Source: Duganella sp. Root336D2
GTDB taxonomy: Bacteria > Pseudomonadota > Gammaproteobacteria > Burkholderiales > Burkholderiaceae_D
Length of the DNA: 64,000 nt
Assembly (NCBI RefSeq): GCF_001425005.1
Contig: NZ_LMDB01000039.1
Location: 62,001-126,000 of the forward strand
Reading direction: 5' to 3'
Shown: piece by piece, positions 1 to 8,686 of the stretch
Layout of the letters: each line of letters begins with the position of its first letter
Numbering within the stretch: position 1 is the first letter of the stretch
Made by a program: the position numbers and the translations under genes
The notes under the pieces: generated by a model
What the model was told of the DNA's origin: nothing
Databases searched by the model: none
The model's input: only the letters and a program-made list of their open reading frames with translations

Positions 1-124
1 CGTTGAAGTCAGCCGGCCCTTCGATCAGCACATGGGCCGGCTGCAGGCTGCGGATCTTGTGCGCCACCAACCGCGCGCAGGCGGGGCTGTGATGGCGAAC
101 GCCGATGATGACTGGCTCTGTCAC
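1..124 (-). CDS. DUF5682 family protein, N-terminal fragment (YehM-like)
   Basis: Only the first 41 codons are inside the window; the gene runs off the left edge. The reading starts at a GTG whose bases overlap the TGA of the upstream MoxR gene (GTGA), so the two are translationally coupled. The visible protein contains IGVRHHSPACARLV followed by a VLIEGPADFN motif, which is the hallmark start of DUF5682 proteins. These are large proteins of unknown activity that are typically encoded next to MoxR ATPases and VWA proteins. The function is unknown; the family call is based on this short but characteristic segment. Confidence 0.75.
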   Translation of the reverse strand, partial: MTEPVIIGVRHHSPACARLVAHKIRSLQPAHVLIEGPADFN

Positions 125-1230
125 GGCAAACGATGCCTTGCTTCGAAATAGGCTTGCCAGTGGGGCCCGTTCCTGCGCGCGACCTTTTGCTCGAAGTAGC
201 GGCGCAGCTTGGCGCGGTCGTCGGCATTGTCCTTGACCACGGTGCCGGCGATGCAGTCGACCAGGTCGGCCGGGCTGCCGTCGCGCTGCTCGAGGAACCA
301 GGCGCGCACGCCGACGGCATGGGCGACGTTGACTGCTTCCGCCGTCGACATGACAGCAGTCAGGCGGTCCATCGCGGCGTCGCCGCTGTGCGCCTGCGAG
401 GCGCCGCGCAAGTCGCGGAAGGTGGTCACCAGCAGTTCCAGCACCGGTACCGGCAGGCTGCGCGGAATCGCGCTCTTTTCCAGCAGGCGCGCCGAAGCCT
501 CTTTCACCAGCGCCAGCTCATGGTCGAAGTCGAGGATAGGGAACACGGTTTCGAAGTCGAAGCGGCGCTTGAGCGCCGCGCTCATTTCATTCACGCCGCG
601 GTCGCGCGTGTTGGCGGTGGCAATGATGTTGAAGCCGTCGCGTGCGTACAGCATGCCGTCCTCGCCCGCCAGTTCCGGCACGCTCATGACGCGGTCCGAC
701 AGCATGCCAAGCAGGCAGTCCTGCACTTCCAGCGGCGCGCGCGTGATCTCTTCGAAACGCACGATCTGGCCGTCGCGCATGCCCTGGTACAGCGGTGCCG
801 GCACCAGTGCGCGCGGACTTGGGCCTTCGTTGATCAGCAACGCGTAGTTCCACGAATACTTGATCTGGTCTTCCGTGATCGAAGCGCCGCCCTGGATGGT
901 CAGGGTCGACTTGCCGCAGATGGCGGTAGCCAGCAGCTCGGACAGCAGCGACTTCGCCGTGCCCGGCTCGCCCACCAGCATCAGGCCGCGGCCCGTCGCC
1001 AGCGTCACCAGCATGCGTTCGATCGACGCCGCAGGCGCCACGATCTTGCGCTCGATTTTCAACTCGTCGTCGCCCAGGATGAATTTGCGCGCGGCGGTCA
1101 GGCTCAGCGCCCAGCCCGGCGGACGCGGGCCGGTATCATTGTCGCGCAGGCGTTGCAGCTCCTGCGCATGGAGGATCTCCGCCGGTGGGCGCTGCAAAGT
1201 CGGTGCTTCTTTGGTTGTACTTTTCTTCAT
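121..1230 (-). CDS. MoxR-family AAA+ ATPase (YehL-like)
   Basis: This 369-residue protein has a Walker A motif GEPGTAKS at residues 87-94, a Walker B-like IVRFEEI around 156-162, and a sensor region with IIATANTRDRG near residue 205, all typical of MoxR AAA+ ATPases. Such proteins act as ATP-driven remodelling factors, usually together with a VWA-domain partner. The ATG lies only 4 bases after the stop of the WGR-DUF4132 gene and the 3' end overlaps the DUF5682 gene, so the three are almost certainly one operon. The order DUF4132, MoxR, DUF5682 matches the E. coli yehI-yehL-yehM locus. The cellular substrate is unknown. Confidence 0.9.
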   Translation of the reverse strand: MKKSTTKEAPTLQRPPAEILHAQELQRLRDNDTGPRPPGWALSLTAARKFILGDDELKIERKIVAPAASIERMLVTLATGRGLMLVGEPGTAKSLLSELLATAICGKSTLTIQGGASITEDQIKYSWNYALLINEGPSPRALVPAPLYQGMRDGQIVRFEEITRAPLEVQDCLLGMLSDRVMSVPELAGEDGMLYARDGFNIIATANTRDRGVNEMSAALKRRFDFETVFPILDFDHELALVKEASARLLEKSAIPRSLPVPVLELLVTTFRDLRGASQAHSGDAAMDRLTAVMSTAEAVNVAHAVGVRAWFLEQRDGSPADLVDCIAGTVVKDNADDRAKLRRYFEQKVARRNGPHWQAYFEARHRLP

Positions 1231-1234
1231 GGTG

Positions 1235-4200
1235 TCATGCCCGCAAGGATTCGATGTCGCGTATCAGTTCACTGGTGGCGATCGGGTCGAGGATCGCCAG
1301 GCTTTCGGCCGCCTTGATCTCCCCCCAGCTGGAAGGTGAGCCGACCGAAATGGTTTGCAGCGTTTGTTCAGGATATTCGTCAACCATGCCCACGATGATG
1401 CCGGGATCAAGCCTCAATTCGATCACCCTGGTTTGGTTGAGCGGCTTGTGGAAGAACCAGATGCCGCCGCCATCCTGGGCCTGCCCGCGCCGCCAGCCTT
1501 TGTTGACCAGGCCAAGCACGCGGCCGGTGGGAACGACTGCGCCTTTCCAGCGCTCCAGGACCGTCACTGCCTGCTCGTCGGCGCCCAGTGCATAGGTATC
1601 GCGCCCAAGCTGGGAGAACGGCTGCAGCAGCTCATAGTCCGCAAACAGCTGGCCGAACTGCGCCGCAACTTCCGCCGCCAGTTCGAGCGCATGCGGCAGG
1701 CCCACGCGGATATTCGCACCTTCCGGCATTGTGAAGCGGTCGTCCTCGCCCGTGGTCCAGCTGCCATCCTCCGCCACGCGGAAGCATGCCAGCAGTCTGC
1801 CGCCGGCGTTCTCGCCATCCGCCACTTCGTAGGCGCCCCACACCAGGCGCTGCACCAGGTGGCGCACCAGAGGATGGCCGGCCAGGAACATGCGGAAGTG
1901 TTCGGGCAGCCAGCGGCGTTGGCTGCACATGGCCCACTCCAGCCTCACGACCTGCTGGCTGGCGATGGTGCGGGCGTCTTTCTTCAGCAACTTGTAGCGG
2001 TCGACGGCGGCACCGGCCAGCGCTTCGTCGTCGCTCTGCTTCGGCTTGGGCAGGTCGGCCAGGCGCTTGCCTTCGCTGTCGCGAACATATGGCTTCAGCG
2101 CCTCGTCGAAACCAACGCGGAACTGGCGCGGTCCGAAGTCCAGCAGCACGCTGCCGTTGTCATCCAGGCCCAGGTCGGGCGCCAGGCGGTCTTCCAGTTC
2201 CTCGGTGGTCAGCTCGCGTGCCTCCGCGATCTTGTCGATCTTTTCGCGCGCCTTGTCCTGCAGGCCCTTGAACTTGACCTTCTGCGCGATGCCGTTCAAC
2301 AGCATCAGGGCCGTGTCGGTGCCGATGTCGGCCAGCACGTCCAGCGCCGATACGGCACGGGCATGCGCCGATTCCCCTGGCCAGGTGCGGATAAATGGGG
2401 TGAGCTTGCGCGCCGTGTCGTCCGTTCCCAGCCAGCCCAAGGCGGTCATGGCCCAGCCTTCCTTGGAGTTGCCGCCTGCATTCAGCCAGGACGAGAAGCA
2501 ATCCCAGGCGAAGTCCACCAGCGATTCGGCAGTGCAGGCATCCTTGACCTGTGTGATGCCCGGGTACAGCCCATCCACAGTCGGGAACATCAGCATGGTG
2601 CCGATGTGGTCCAGCGCACTGTCCGGCACCGCCTTGCCGGCACCGGCGCCGCAGCTGTCATTCAGCACAGGGCGGCGCCATCCCAGCGGCGCCCAGAAGT
2701 CAGGCAGCTTGGGCAGCTTGGCGGGCAAGCGCTCTAGCGGATCTTCATCGAGCAAAGCACGCAGCGCTTTGGCGATCGCCGCATCCTCGTAACGCGCGGC
2801 CATTTCGAAGATCAGGGCCTCATGGCCGTTCGCGCCCAGGTAGCGCAGCGCCGACGCCGCGCAATCCCGGTCCTCGCCCGCCTTGCCAAGCGCCGGCGCG
2901 AGCAGGCCGCAAATGGCATGCGCGGGGAAGCGCAGCAGCCACTGGCGGGCGTCTTCCTTGATCTTCTTGAGTTTCGCGGCTGCGCGCGCCATAGGCAGCG
3001 CCAGGCCGGTGGAGCCAAAGCATTTGGCTAGGGCACCTACGTCGTTGGTGCGTCGCGCCACCATCGCTTCGAAGCCGGGAAGCGCCGGTAAGCCAAGCTT
3101 GGCAAGCAGGCCGGCGACACGGGGATGATACGGGTCAACCTCGCGTTCCAGCTTGTTCCAGGCCTCTGCACGCATCGCTTCCGGCAGCAGCGCAAGCACC
3201 ACCGCACAAACCTGGCGACCAGGGTATGCCTCCTGGTACAGGCGCCATGCCTCGGCCAGCCCGTTGGTATCATTGTTCTCAATGGCCTTGACGGCCAGCG
3301 CCCTGATGGTCAGCTGGTCGGACGCATCGCCATAGAACCCGAGCTCCCAGGCCAGCGAGACCGGATTCAAAGGTTCTTTCCTGAAGCGCCCCCACATCTG
3401 GCTGTGAGCCGCAAGCCATTCCTCGCGGTCGATACCATCCCAGCGCTCGACCGGCGCCAGCCGCAAGGGCGGCACGACCAGTGCCGCAGCCGGCTTCTTG
3501 CGCGGCCGCAGCCAAGGCGGATCGGCCAGTACGCCCGGCAAGTCCTCCCGAGCCGCGACCGGCATCGAGGTGCCCAGTTTCTCAAGCTGGCGTTGCAGCA
3601 ACGCTTGCGCTGCAGGGCTCAGCCAGGCCATCAACTGCGGAACCTGATCGGCATGGATACGCAGCAGCGTCGTGAGGGACGTCTGCAATACTTCGCCCTC
3701 CTTGCCACGCCGCTCTCCAAGCTCCGCCAGCGCGGCAATGCCCGCCAGCGGCGCATGCGCCAGCGCAGCAGAGAAGTTGGTACGCGCCATTTTCAGCGAT
3801 ATGGCGGTCCACGTATTGGTATCGGAAACCACGGCAAGTACCTCAGCGAGCAATTTGATGGCTTCCGGGGTACCGACATAAGACATGGCTTCGCAGCCTG
3901 GTTCGCTGTAAGGCATCAATTTCAGGATTGCGAAGGCATCTGCCCCGCGCTCCTGTATGACCGTCGCGGCCAGCATCGGATTCCTGCACCAGCGCTCGTG
4001 ATCCGAAATCTTGATGTCGAACTTTTCCGCCAAGCCGGGATCGCTGGCCGTCATCAACAGGAGTGGCAAGGTATTGGCCGCTTGCCCCTTGGCCAGTTCG
4101 GGCGCCAGGCGATCGGAAATCTCCGGCCGCTCGGGCAGTTGCGCTGCCAATCCTGCCTTGCGCATGATATGAACAGTGGGAATGGCGTGCTCGATCTTGT

Positions 4201-5086
4201 CGGCGCACACCTGCCATATCGCTTCCGGCGCTGACGAAAGCTGGCGCCGCATGGCGACTTCGACCGGCGTAAGTGGCTCCGATACGCCAAGTTCAGTGGT
4301 GATGACGGACCTGGCGCTGACCTTCCGCTTTAAGTTGCCCGCGTTCGTCCAATGCATCTGTATCCGCTGCATTTCGATGAAAGCGTCGACGCAATGCTCC
4401 AGTCCTTTATGCTTGGCCAGCACGTGAACCATCTGTTCCGCCAGCACATCGTTCTTGCCCTCCCAGTCCCACGGAAGCTTGGCAGCCATGGCCAGCAATA
4501 CCGCGTCCGACAGCACGGAACCGTCCAGGGTCCGGGTCCGCAATCTCTCCCATGCTTCTTCAAATGCCGGACGAAGTTCGGCGTACGTCGCCTCGGCATC
4601 CGGCAACTGGCATTCGAAGATGCGGCGCAATACGTCCTGCGCGTCGACCACCGGCACAGGCTTGGGAAAACGGCGCGATGGCAAGGCTGCTGCCGCCAGC
4701 TTCCGGGGCAATGCAACCGGCGCCCTGTGCGCCAGCCACGGCGGCGTGGTCGACGGATCGGCGGCAGCTACAGGCGCTGCGACGGCAGCGGGGGCTGGAG
4801 CAGCAACTGCCGCATCAGGCGCCTCAGGCTTCGGCTCGGCCAGAGGCTTGGGAGCAGCCTTGCCAATCGAAGCTGGCGTAATATCGATTTCGACATAGCC
4901 CTTGCCGGTCTTCTCGGCGATGAGCTTCGCCATGGCGGCGCCGCACTTGGCGTCGTCGGCGAAGGATTTGGTCTGGCTCTGTCCCTGTGTGCCGATGCGG
5001 CCCCAGCGCAGGTTCAGGTCCAGCCCATCCTGTTCAATTTCCCAAAACTTGTTCGAGCTGCTGTCGGAGAATTCAAAGCGGCGCAT
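1235..5086 (-). CDS. WGR and DUF4132 domain protein, copy 1 (YehI/MolR-like)
   Basis: This 1283-residue protein opens with a WGR domain (residues about 1-75, W28-G29-R30 in the diagnostic position), followed by an Ala/Pro linker to about residue 115, a PPWL segment, a long alpha-helical HEAT-like region, and the conserved DUF4132 C-terminal region from about residue 985. WGR domains in other proteins, including PARPs, contact nucleic acid; DUF4132 has no established activity. E. coli YehI/MolR has the same architecture. It is the last of four tandem paralogues and the closest to the MoxR gene (4-base gap). Only 33 bases separate it from copy 2, with no copy of the 5' element found before copies 2-4, so it is probably cotranscribed with copy 2. 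The C-terminal 480 residues are much closer to copy 4 than the central region is. Confidence 0.9.
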   Translation of the reverse strand: MRRFEFSDSSSNKFWEIEQDGLDLNLRWGRIGTQGQSQTKSFADDAKCGAAMAKLIAEKTGKGYVEIDITPASIGKAAPKPLAEPKPEAPDAAVAAPAPAAVAAPVAAADPSTTPPWLAHRAPVALPRKLAAAALPSRRFPKPVPVVDAQDVLRRIFECQLPDAEATYAELRPAFEEAWERLRTRTLDGSVLSDAVLLAMAAKLPWDWEGKNDVLAEQMVHVLAKHKGLEHCVDAFIEMQRIQMHWTNAGNLKRKVSARSVITTELGVSEPLTPVEVAMRRQLSSAPEAIWQVCADKIEHAIPTVHIMRKAGLAAQLPERPEISDRLAPELAKGQAANTLPLLLMTASDPGLAEKFDIKISDHERWCRNPMLAATVIQERGADAFAILKLMPYSEPGCEAMSYVGTPEAIKLLAEVLAVVSDTNTWTAISLKMARTNFSAALAHAPLAGIAALAELGERRGKEGEVLQTSLTTLLRIHADQVPQLMAWLSPAAQALLQRQLEKLGTSMPVAAREDLPGVLADPPWLRPRKKPAAALVVPPLRLAPVERWDGIDREEWLAAHSQMWGRFRKEPLNPVSLAWELGFYGDASDQLTIRALAVKAIENNDTNGLAEAWRLYQEAYPGRQVCAVVLALLPEAMRAEAWNKLEREVDPYHPRVAGLLAKLGLPALPGFEAMVARRTNDVGALAKCFGSTGLALPMARAAAKLKKIKEDARQWLLRFPAHAICGLLAPALGKAGEDRDCAASALRYLGANGHEALIFEMAARYEDAAIAKALRALLDEDPLERLPAKLPKLPDFWAPLGWRRPVLNDSCGAGAGKAVPDSALDHIGTMLMFPTVDGLYPGITQVKDACTAESLVDFAWDCFSSWLNAGGNSKEGWAMTALGWLGTDDTARKLTPFIRTWPGESAHARAVSALDVLADIGTDTALMLLNGIAQKVKFKGLQDKAREKIDKIAEARELTTEELEDRLAPDLGLDDNGSVLLDFGPRQFRVGFDEALKPYVRDSEGKRLADLPKPKQSDDEALAGAAVDRYKLLKKDARTIASQQVVRLEWAMCSQRRWLPEHFRMFLAGHPLVRHLVQRLVWGAYEVADGENAGGRLLACFRVAEDGSWTTGEDDRFTMPEGANIRVGLPHALELAAEVAAQFGQLFADYELLQPFSQLGRDTYALGADEQAVTVLERWKGAVVPTGRVLGLVNKGWRRGQAQDGGGIWFFHKPLNQTRVIELRLDPGIIVGMVDEYPEQTLQTISVGSPSSWGEIKAAESLAILDPIATSELIRDIESLRA

Positions 5087-5119
5087 CGGAGTTCAATCAT
5101 TCAGAAAGTTTGCAGGCAT

Positions 5120-8100
5120 TCATGCCCGCAGGGATTCGATGTCACGTATCAGTTCACTGGCGGCGATCGGGTCCAGCGGGGGTGCGCCCACCGTGACGAC
5201 TTCCAGCGCCTGCTCCGGGTTCTCGCTGACCATGCCCGCATAGATACCTGGTTCGAACGTCAGCTCGATCATCCTGGCGCCGCCAACCGGTTTCTGGAAC
5301 GAGCAGAACGTGCCGCCGCCAATCATATCGCCGCGCCGCCAGCCCTTGCTGGCCAGGCCCATGACGCGGGTGCTGGCGACCAGCATTCCCTTCCAGCGCG
5401 CGAGCTGCGCTTGCGCCAGCTCGCCGGCATCCAGTGCATAGGTATCGCGCCCCAACTGGGCAAACGGCTGCAGCAGCTTGTAGTCGACAAACAGCTGGCC
5501 AAACTTTGCGGACGTTTGCGGAGACAACTCCAGTGCATGAGGCAAACCCACACGGATGTGCTCACCTTCCGGCAGCGTGAATACATCGTCGTCGCCATTG
5601 GCGTAGCTGCAGTCTTCCGCCACGCGGAAGCAGTCCAGCAATTGTGCCCCGTCCTCGCCTGCCGCGTAGACGCCCCAGACCAGGCGCTGCGCCAGATGAC
5701 GCACCAAAGGATGCTCGACCAGGAACTGGCGGAAATGTTCTGGACGCCAGCGGCGGCGGCTGCACATCGCCCATTCCAGGCGTGCGACCTGCTGGCTGGC
5801 GATGGACCGGGCATCTTTCTTCAGGGTCTTGAACCGTTCGACCGCGGCGCCGGCCAGCGCCTCGTCATCGCTCTGTCTTGGCTTGGGCAGGTCACGCAGC
5901 ATGTTGCCGTCTTCATCACGTACAAAAGGCTTCAATGCCTCGTTAAAACCGGCGCGGAAGCGGCGCGGACCGAAGTCCAGCACCATGGTACCGTCCTGCC
6001 CGAGACCCAGGTCGGGCGCCATGCGGTCTTCCAGCTCCTCGGTCGACAGGCCGCGCGATTCGGCAATCTTGACGATCTTGTCGCGCGCCTTATCTTGCAA
6101 CGGCTTTTGCTTGGCCTTCTGCGCGACGCTGTTCATCAGCATCAGCGCGACCTCGCTGCCGATGTCGGTCAGCACGTCGAGCGCAGCTACCGCACGTGCA
6201 TGCGCCCCTTCCGGTGGCCACGCCTTGATGAATGGCATCAGCTTGCGGGCGGTATCGTCCGTGCCGAACCAGCCCAGGGCGGACATCGCCCAGCCCTCCT
6301 TGACGGCGCCGCCGGTATTCAGCCAGGCCATGAAACAGTCCCAGCTGAAGTCCGCCAGCGACTCTGGAGTGCAGGCATCGCGCAGCTGTGCGATGCCGGG
6401 ATAGACTCCGTCGACGGTCGGGAACATCAGCATGGTGCCTACATGGTCGAGCACATCGTTCGGTATCGTCTTGCCGGCACTGGCGCCGCAGGTTTGATTC
6501 AATACCAGGCGGCGCCACCCGAGCGGCGACCAGAACGCAGGAAGCTTGGGAACCTTGGCCGGCAGGCGCTCGAGCGGGTCTTCATCGAGCAGCGCACGCA
6601 CCGCGGCGGCGACGGCCGCATTCTCATAGCGTGCCGCCACCTCCATGACCAGGGATTCATGGCCCTTCGCGCGCAAGTAGCGCAGTGCCGACTTTGCGCA
6701 ATCGCGCTCCTCGCCCGCCTTGCCCAGCGCCGGCGCAATCAACGCGCAAATGGCATGCTCGGGGAAGCGCAGCAGCCATTGGCGCCCCTGCGCTTGCAGC
6801 TTCTTGAGTTTGACCGCAGCGCGCGCCATCGGCGCCGCCATGCCGACAGAACCGAAGCGCGGGGCATACTCGACCCCCTGGTCGAAGCGGTGGCGCAGCA
6901 TCTCCTCAAAGCCTGGAAGCGCCCGCAAGCCGAATTTGGCGAGCAGGATTTCCATGTACCTGCCACTGGCATCCACTGCACTGGAAAGCAGGTTCCAGGT
7001 TTCAACGCCCATATCCCCCGGCAGCAGCGTAAGGAATGGCGGATAGAGACGCGCCCAATTGTCGCCAGGCGCGTAAAGACGCCAGGCCGCTGCCAGCGCC
7101 GTACTATCGGCGCCGGCGATGGCCAGCACCGCCTGCCTGCGGGCTTCGTCGCCAGCCGGCCCCGGGTTACGGCTGAAGCCCAGTTCCGCCACCCACACCG
7201 CAGGATCCTTGAGTGCTCGCTCGAAGGCTTCTTCCCACCATGGGGTCGGCTGGGCCCATGCTTCACGATCGACGTCATCCCATCGCTCAACCGGCGCCAG
7301 GGGCAGGGGTTGCAGGTCCAGGGGCGCAATGGCCTTCTTGCGTGGCCGCAGCCACGGAGGATTCGCCAGCACGGCCGGCAGGTCTTCAAGCGCAGCTTCT
7401 GCCAGGGAGGTACTGACCTGGCCTTGCAGGCGTTGCAGCAATGCCTGCGTCGCCGGGCTGACCCAGGGCAGCAATTGGGGGATGCTGTCGGCATTCAGGC
7501 TGACCAGCGCCGCCAGGCTGGACGACACGACCGCTCCTGACTTGCCCGGCTTTTCGCCGAGTTCCGCCAACGCAGCGATGCCAGCCAAAGGCCATTGCTG
7601 GAGCGCGGCCGCAAGGCGGGCAAGCGCGGTCTTGGTCGTGATCTCGGTGTGCCAGCGCCAATATCGAGGATCGGAAGTCCGCGCCACGGATTCAACGAGC
7701 AGCTTGATGGCATCTGGCGTGCCGATCTGGGTCAGGGCCTCGCTGACGGCATCGCGCGTGACCGCAACGCTGAACGACGAACATGCCTGCACGCCCTGTT
7801 CCGCCAGGATGCTCGCGGCCAGCATCGGGCTGCTGAAATAGCGGTCGACGTCCGGCATTTTTTCGCCCAGTACCCGTAGCAATTCCGGCTCATTGGCCGA
7901 TATCAGCAATAGCGGCAAGGTCGAATGCGCAGGGCTGCCGATAAGTTCTTGTACCAAACGGTTGGACAGCTCGGGACGTTCCGGCAACTGCGCGGCCAGT
8001 GCTGCCCGGCGCAGGAGCGGGGTGGATGGCAGCGCTTTCTCGATCTTGTCGGCACAGGCTTGCCAGACCGCCTCCGGGGCATTGGACAGCTGGCGGCGCA

Positions 8101-8632
8101 AGGCAATTTCAACTCCGCAGAACGGCTCATGCAGGGCCAGTTGAAGGAGGCCGGTGCACTCGATGGTCGCCATCCGCTTCCCGGTCATCCGCGATAGATA
8201 GAGTCCCGCGTGCAGTTTCAGCATTGCCAAGAAAACATCGACGCAATATTCCAGCCCTTTGTGTGCAACGATGGCATCGAGCATCAACTCGCCAAACGGA
8301 TGTTCGTCCCCTTTATCGCTGCGGAACAGGGAATTGTTTGACACGGCAAGCAGGACGGCATCCGACATCAGCGAACCATCCAGGGACTGCTCTTGCAGCC
8401 GCCTTGACGCTTCCACACATGCAGGACGGACCTCGGCATCGCACTTTTCGTGCACGATTTCGATGGCGTCATTCAGGCGGCGGAATATCTCCTTGGGATC
8501 GACTTGCGGGACCGGCTTTGGCGCGCGGCGCGAAGCCAGCGCCACCTGCGTCATCTTTTTCGAAATCGCCAGGGGTTCACCCTGTGCCAGCCAGGGTGGT
8601 GTCGTCATGTCGGGGAGCTCAGTACGGTGCAT
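5120..8632 (-). CDS. DUF4132 domain protein without WGR, copy 2
   Basis: This paralogue is 1170 residues from the chosen ATG at 8632. A TTG 18 bases upstream is also in frame, but the ATG start aligns with copy 3 (MHRTELPDM against MRRLDFTDNS). It lacks the WGR domain and linker; the PPWLAQG segment that follows the linker in copies 1 and 4 begins at about residue 11. The C-terminal DUF4132 region (for example VLDFGPRRFRAGFNEALKPF) and the end IRDIESLRA are conserved with the other copies, whereas the first half is strongly divergent. No clear Shine-Dalgarno sequence is visible. It follows copy 3 by about 50 bases that hold a conserved 5' element. The role is unknown. Confidence 0.88.
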   Translation of the reverse strand: MHRTELPDMTTPPWLAQGEPLAISKKMTQVALASRRAPKPVPQVDPKEIFRRLNDAIEIVHEKCDAEVRPACVEASRRLQEQSLDGSLMSDAVLLAVSNNSLFRSDKGDEHPFGELMLDAIVAHKGLEYCVDVFLAMLKLHAGLYLSRMTGKRMATIECTGLLQLALHEPFCGVEIALRRQLSNAPEAVWQACADKIEKALPSTPLLRRAALAAQLPERPELSNRLVQELIGSPAHSTLPLLLISANEPELLRVLGEKMPDVDRYFSSPMLAASILAEQGVQACSSFSVAVTRDAVSEALTQIGTPDAIKLLVESVARTSDPRYWRWHTEITTKTALARLAAALQQWPLAGIAALAELGEKPGKSGAVVSSSLAALVSLNADSIPQLLPWVSPATQALLQRLQGQVSTSLAEAALEDLPAVLANPPWLRPRKKAIAPLDLQPLPLAPVERWDDVDREAWAQPTPWWEEAFERALKDPAVWVAELGFSRNPGPAGDEARRQAVLAIAGADSTALAAAWRLYAPGDNWARLYPPFLTLLPGDMGVETWNLLSSAVDASGRYMEILLAKFGLRALPGFEEMLRHRFDQGVEYAPRFGSVGMAAPMARAAVKLKKLQAQGRQWLLRFPEHAICALIAPALGKAGEERDCAKSALRYLRAKGHESLVMEVAARYENAAVAAAVRALLDEDPLERLPAKVPKLPAFWSPLGWRRLVLNQTCGASAGKTIPNDVLDHVGTMLMFPTVDGVYPGIAQLRDACTPESLADFSWDCFMAWLNTGGAVKEGWAMSALGWFGTDDTARKLMPFIKAWPPEGAHARAVAALDVLTDIGSEVALMLMNSVAQKAKQKPLQDKARDKIVKIAESRGLSTEELEDRMAPDLGLGQDGTMVLDFGPRRFRAGFNEALKPFVRDEDGNMLRDLPKPRQSDDEALAGAAVERFKTLKKDARSIASQQVARLEWAMCSRRRWRPEHFRQFLVEHPLVRHLAQRLVWGVYAAGEDGAQLLDCFRVAEDCSYANGDDDVFTLPEGEHIRVGLPHALELSPQTSAKFGQLFVDYKLLQPFAQLGRDTYALDAGELAQAQLARWKGMLVASTRVMGLASKGWRRGDMIGGGTFCSFQKPVGGARMIELTFEPGIYAGMVSENPEQALEVVTVGAPPLDPIAASELIRDIESLRA

Positions 8633-8640
8633 CAAAATCC

Positions 8641-8679
8641 AGTTACACAAAGAAGCGTTGTAATTTTGACTTTAACACG
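8641..8679 (-). promoter_or_regulatory. Conserved 5' element of the DUF4132 copies (before copy 2)
   Basis: Read on the minus strand, this element contains CGTGTTAAAGTCAAAATTAC followed by a TTCTTTGTGTAAC segment just before the copy 2 start. The same order of blocks occurs before copies 3 and 4 (GTTATAGTCGAAAATATAAC in copy 4). The AT-rich core includes -10-like hexamers in copies 3 and 4 but no convincing -35. A promoter, operator or RNA control site are all possible. Confidence 0.5.
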
Positions 8680-8686
8680 CGTCCGA

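Noticed and set aside
4352-7540. A 1062-codon plus-strand open frame opposite DUF4132 copies 1 and 2
   Set aside because: It spans two genes antisense, is rich in Arg/Gln/His from GC-rich codon shadows and has no domain-like sequence; the minus-strand paralogues explain the DNA.
8633-8650. TTG start at 8650 for DUF4132 copy 2
   Set aside because: The ATG at 8632 aligns with the start of copy 3, and the TTG has no ribosome site; the extra six residues match nothing.
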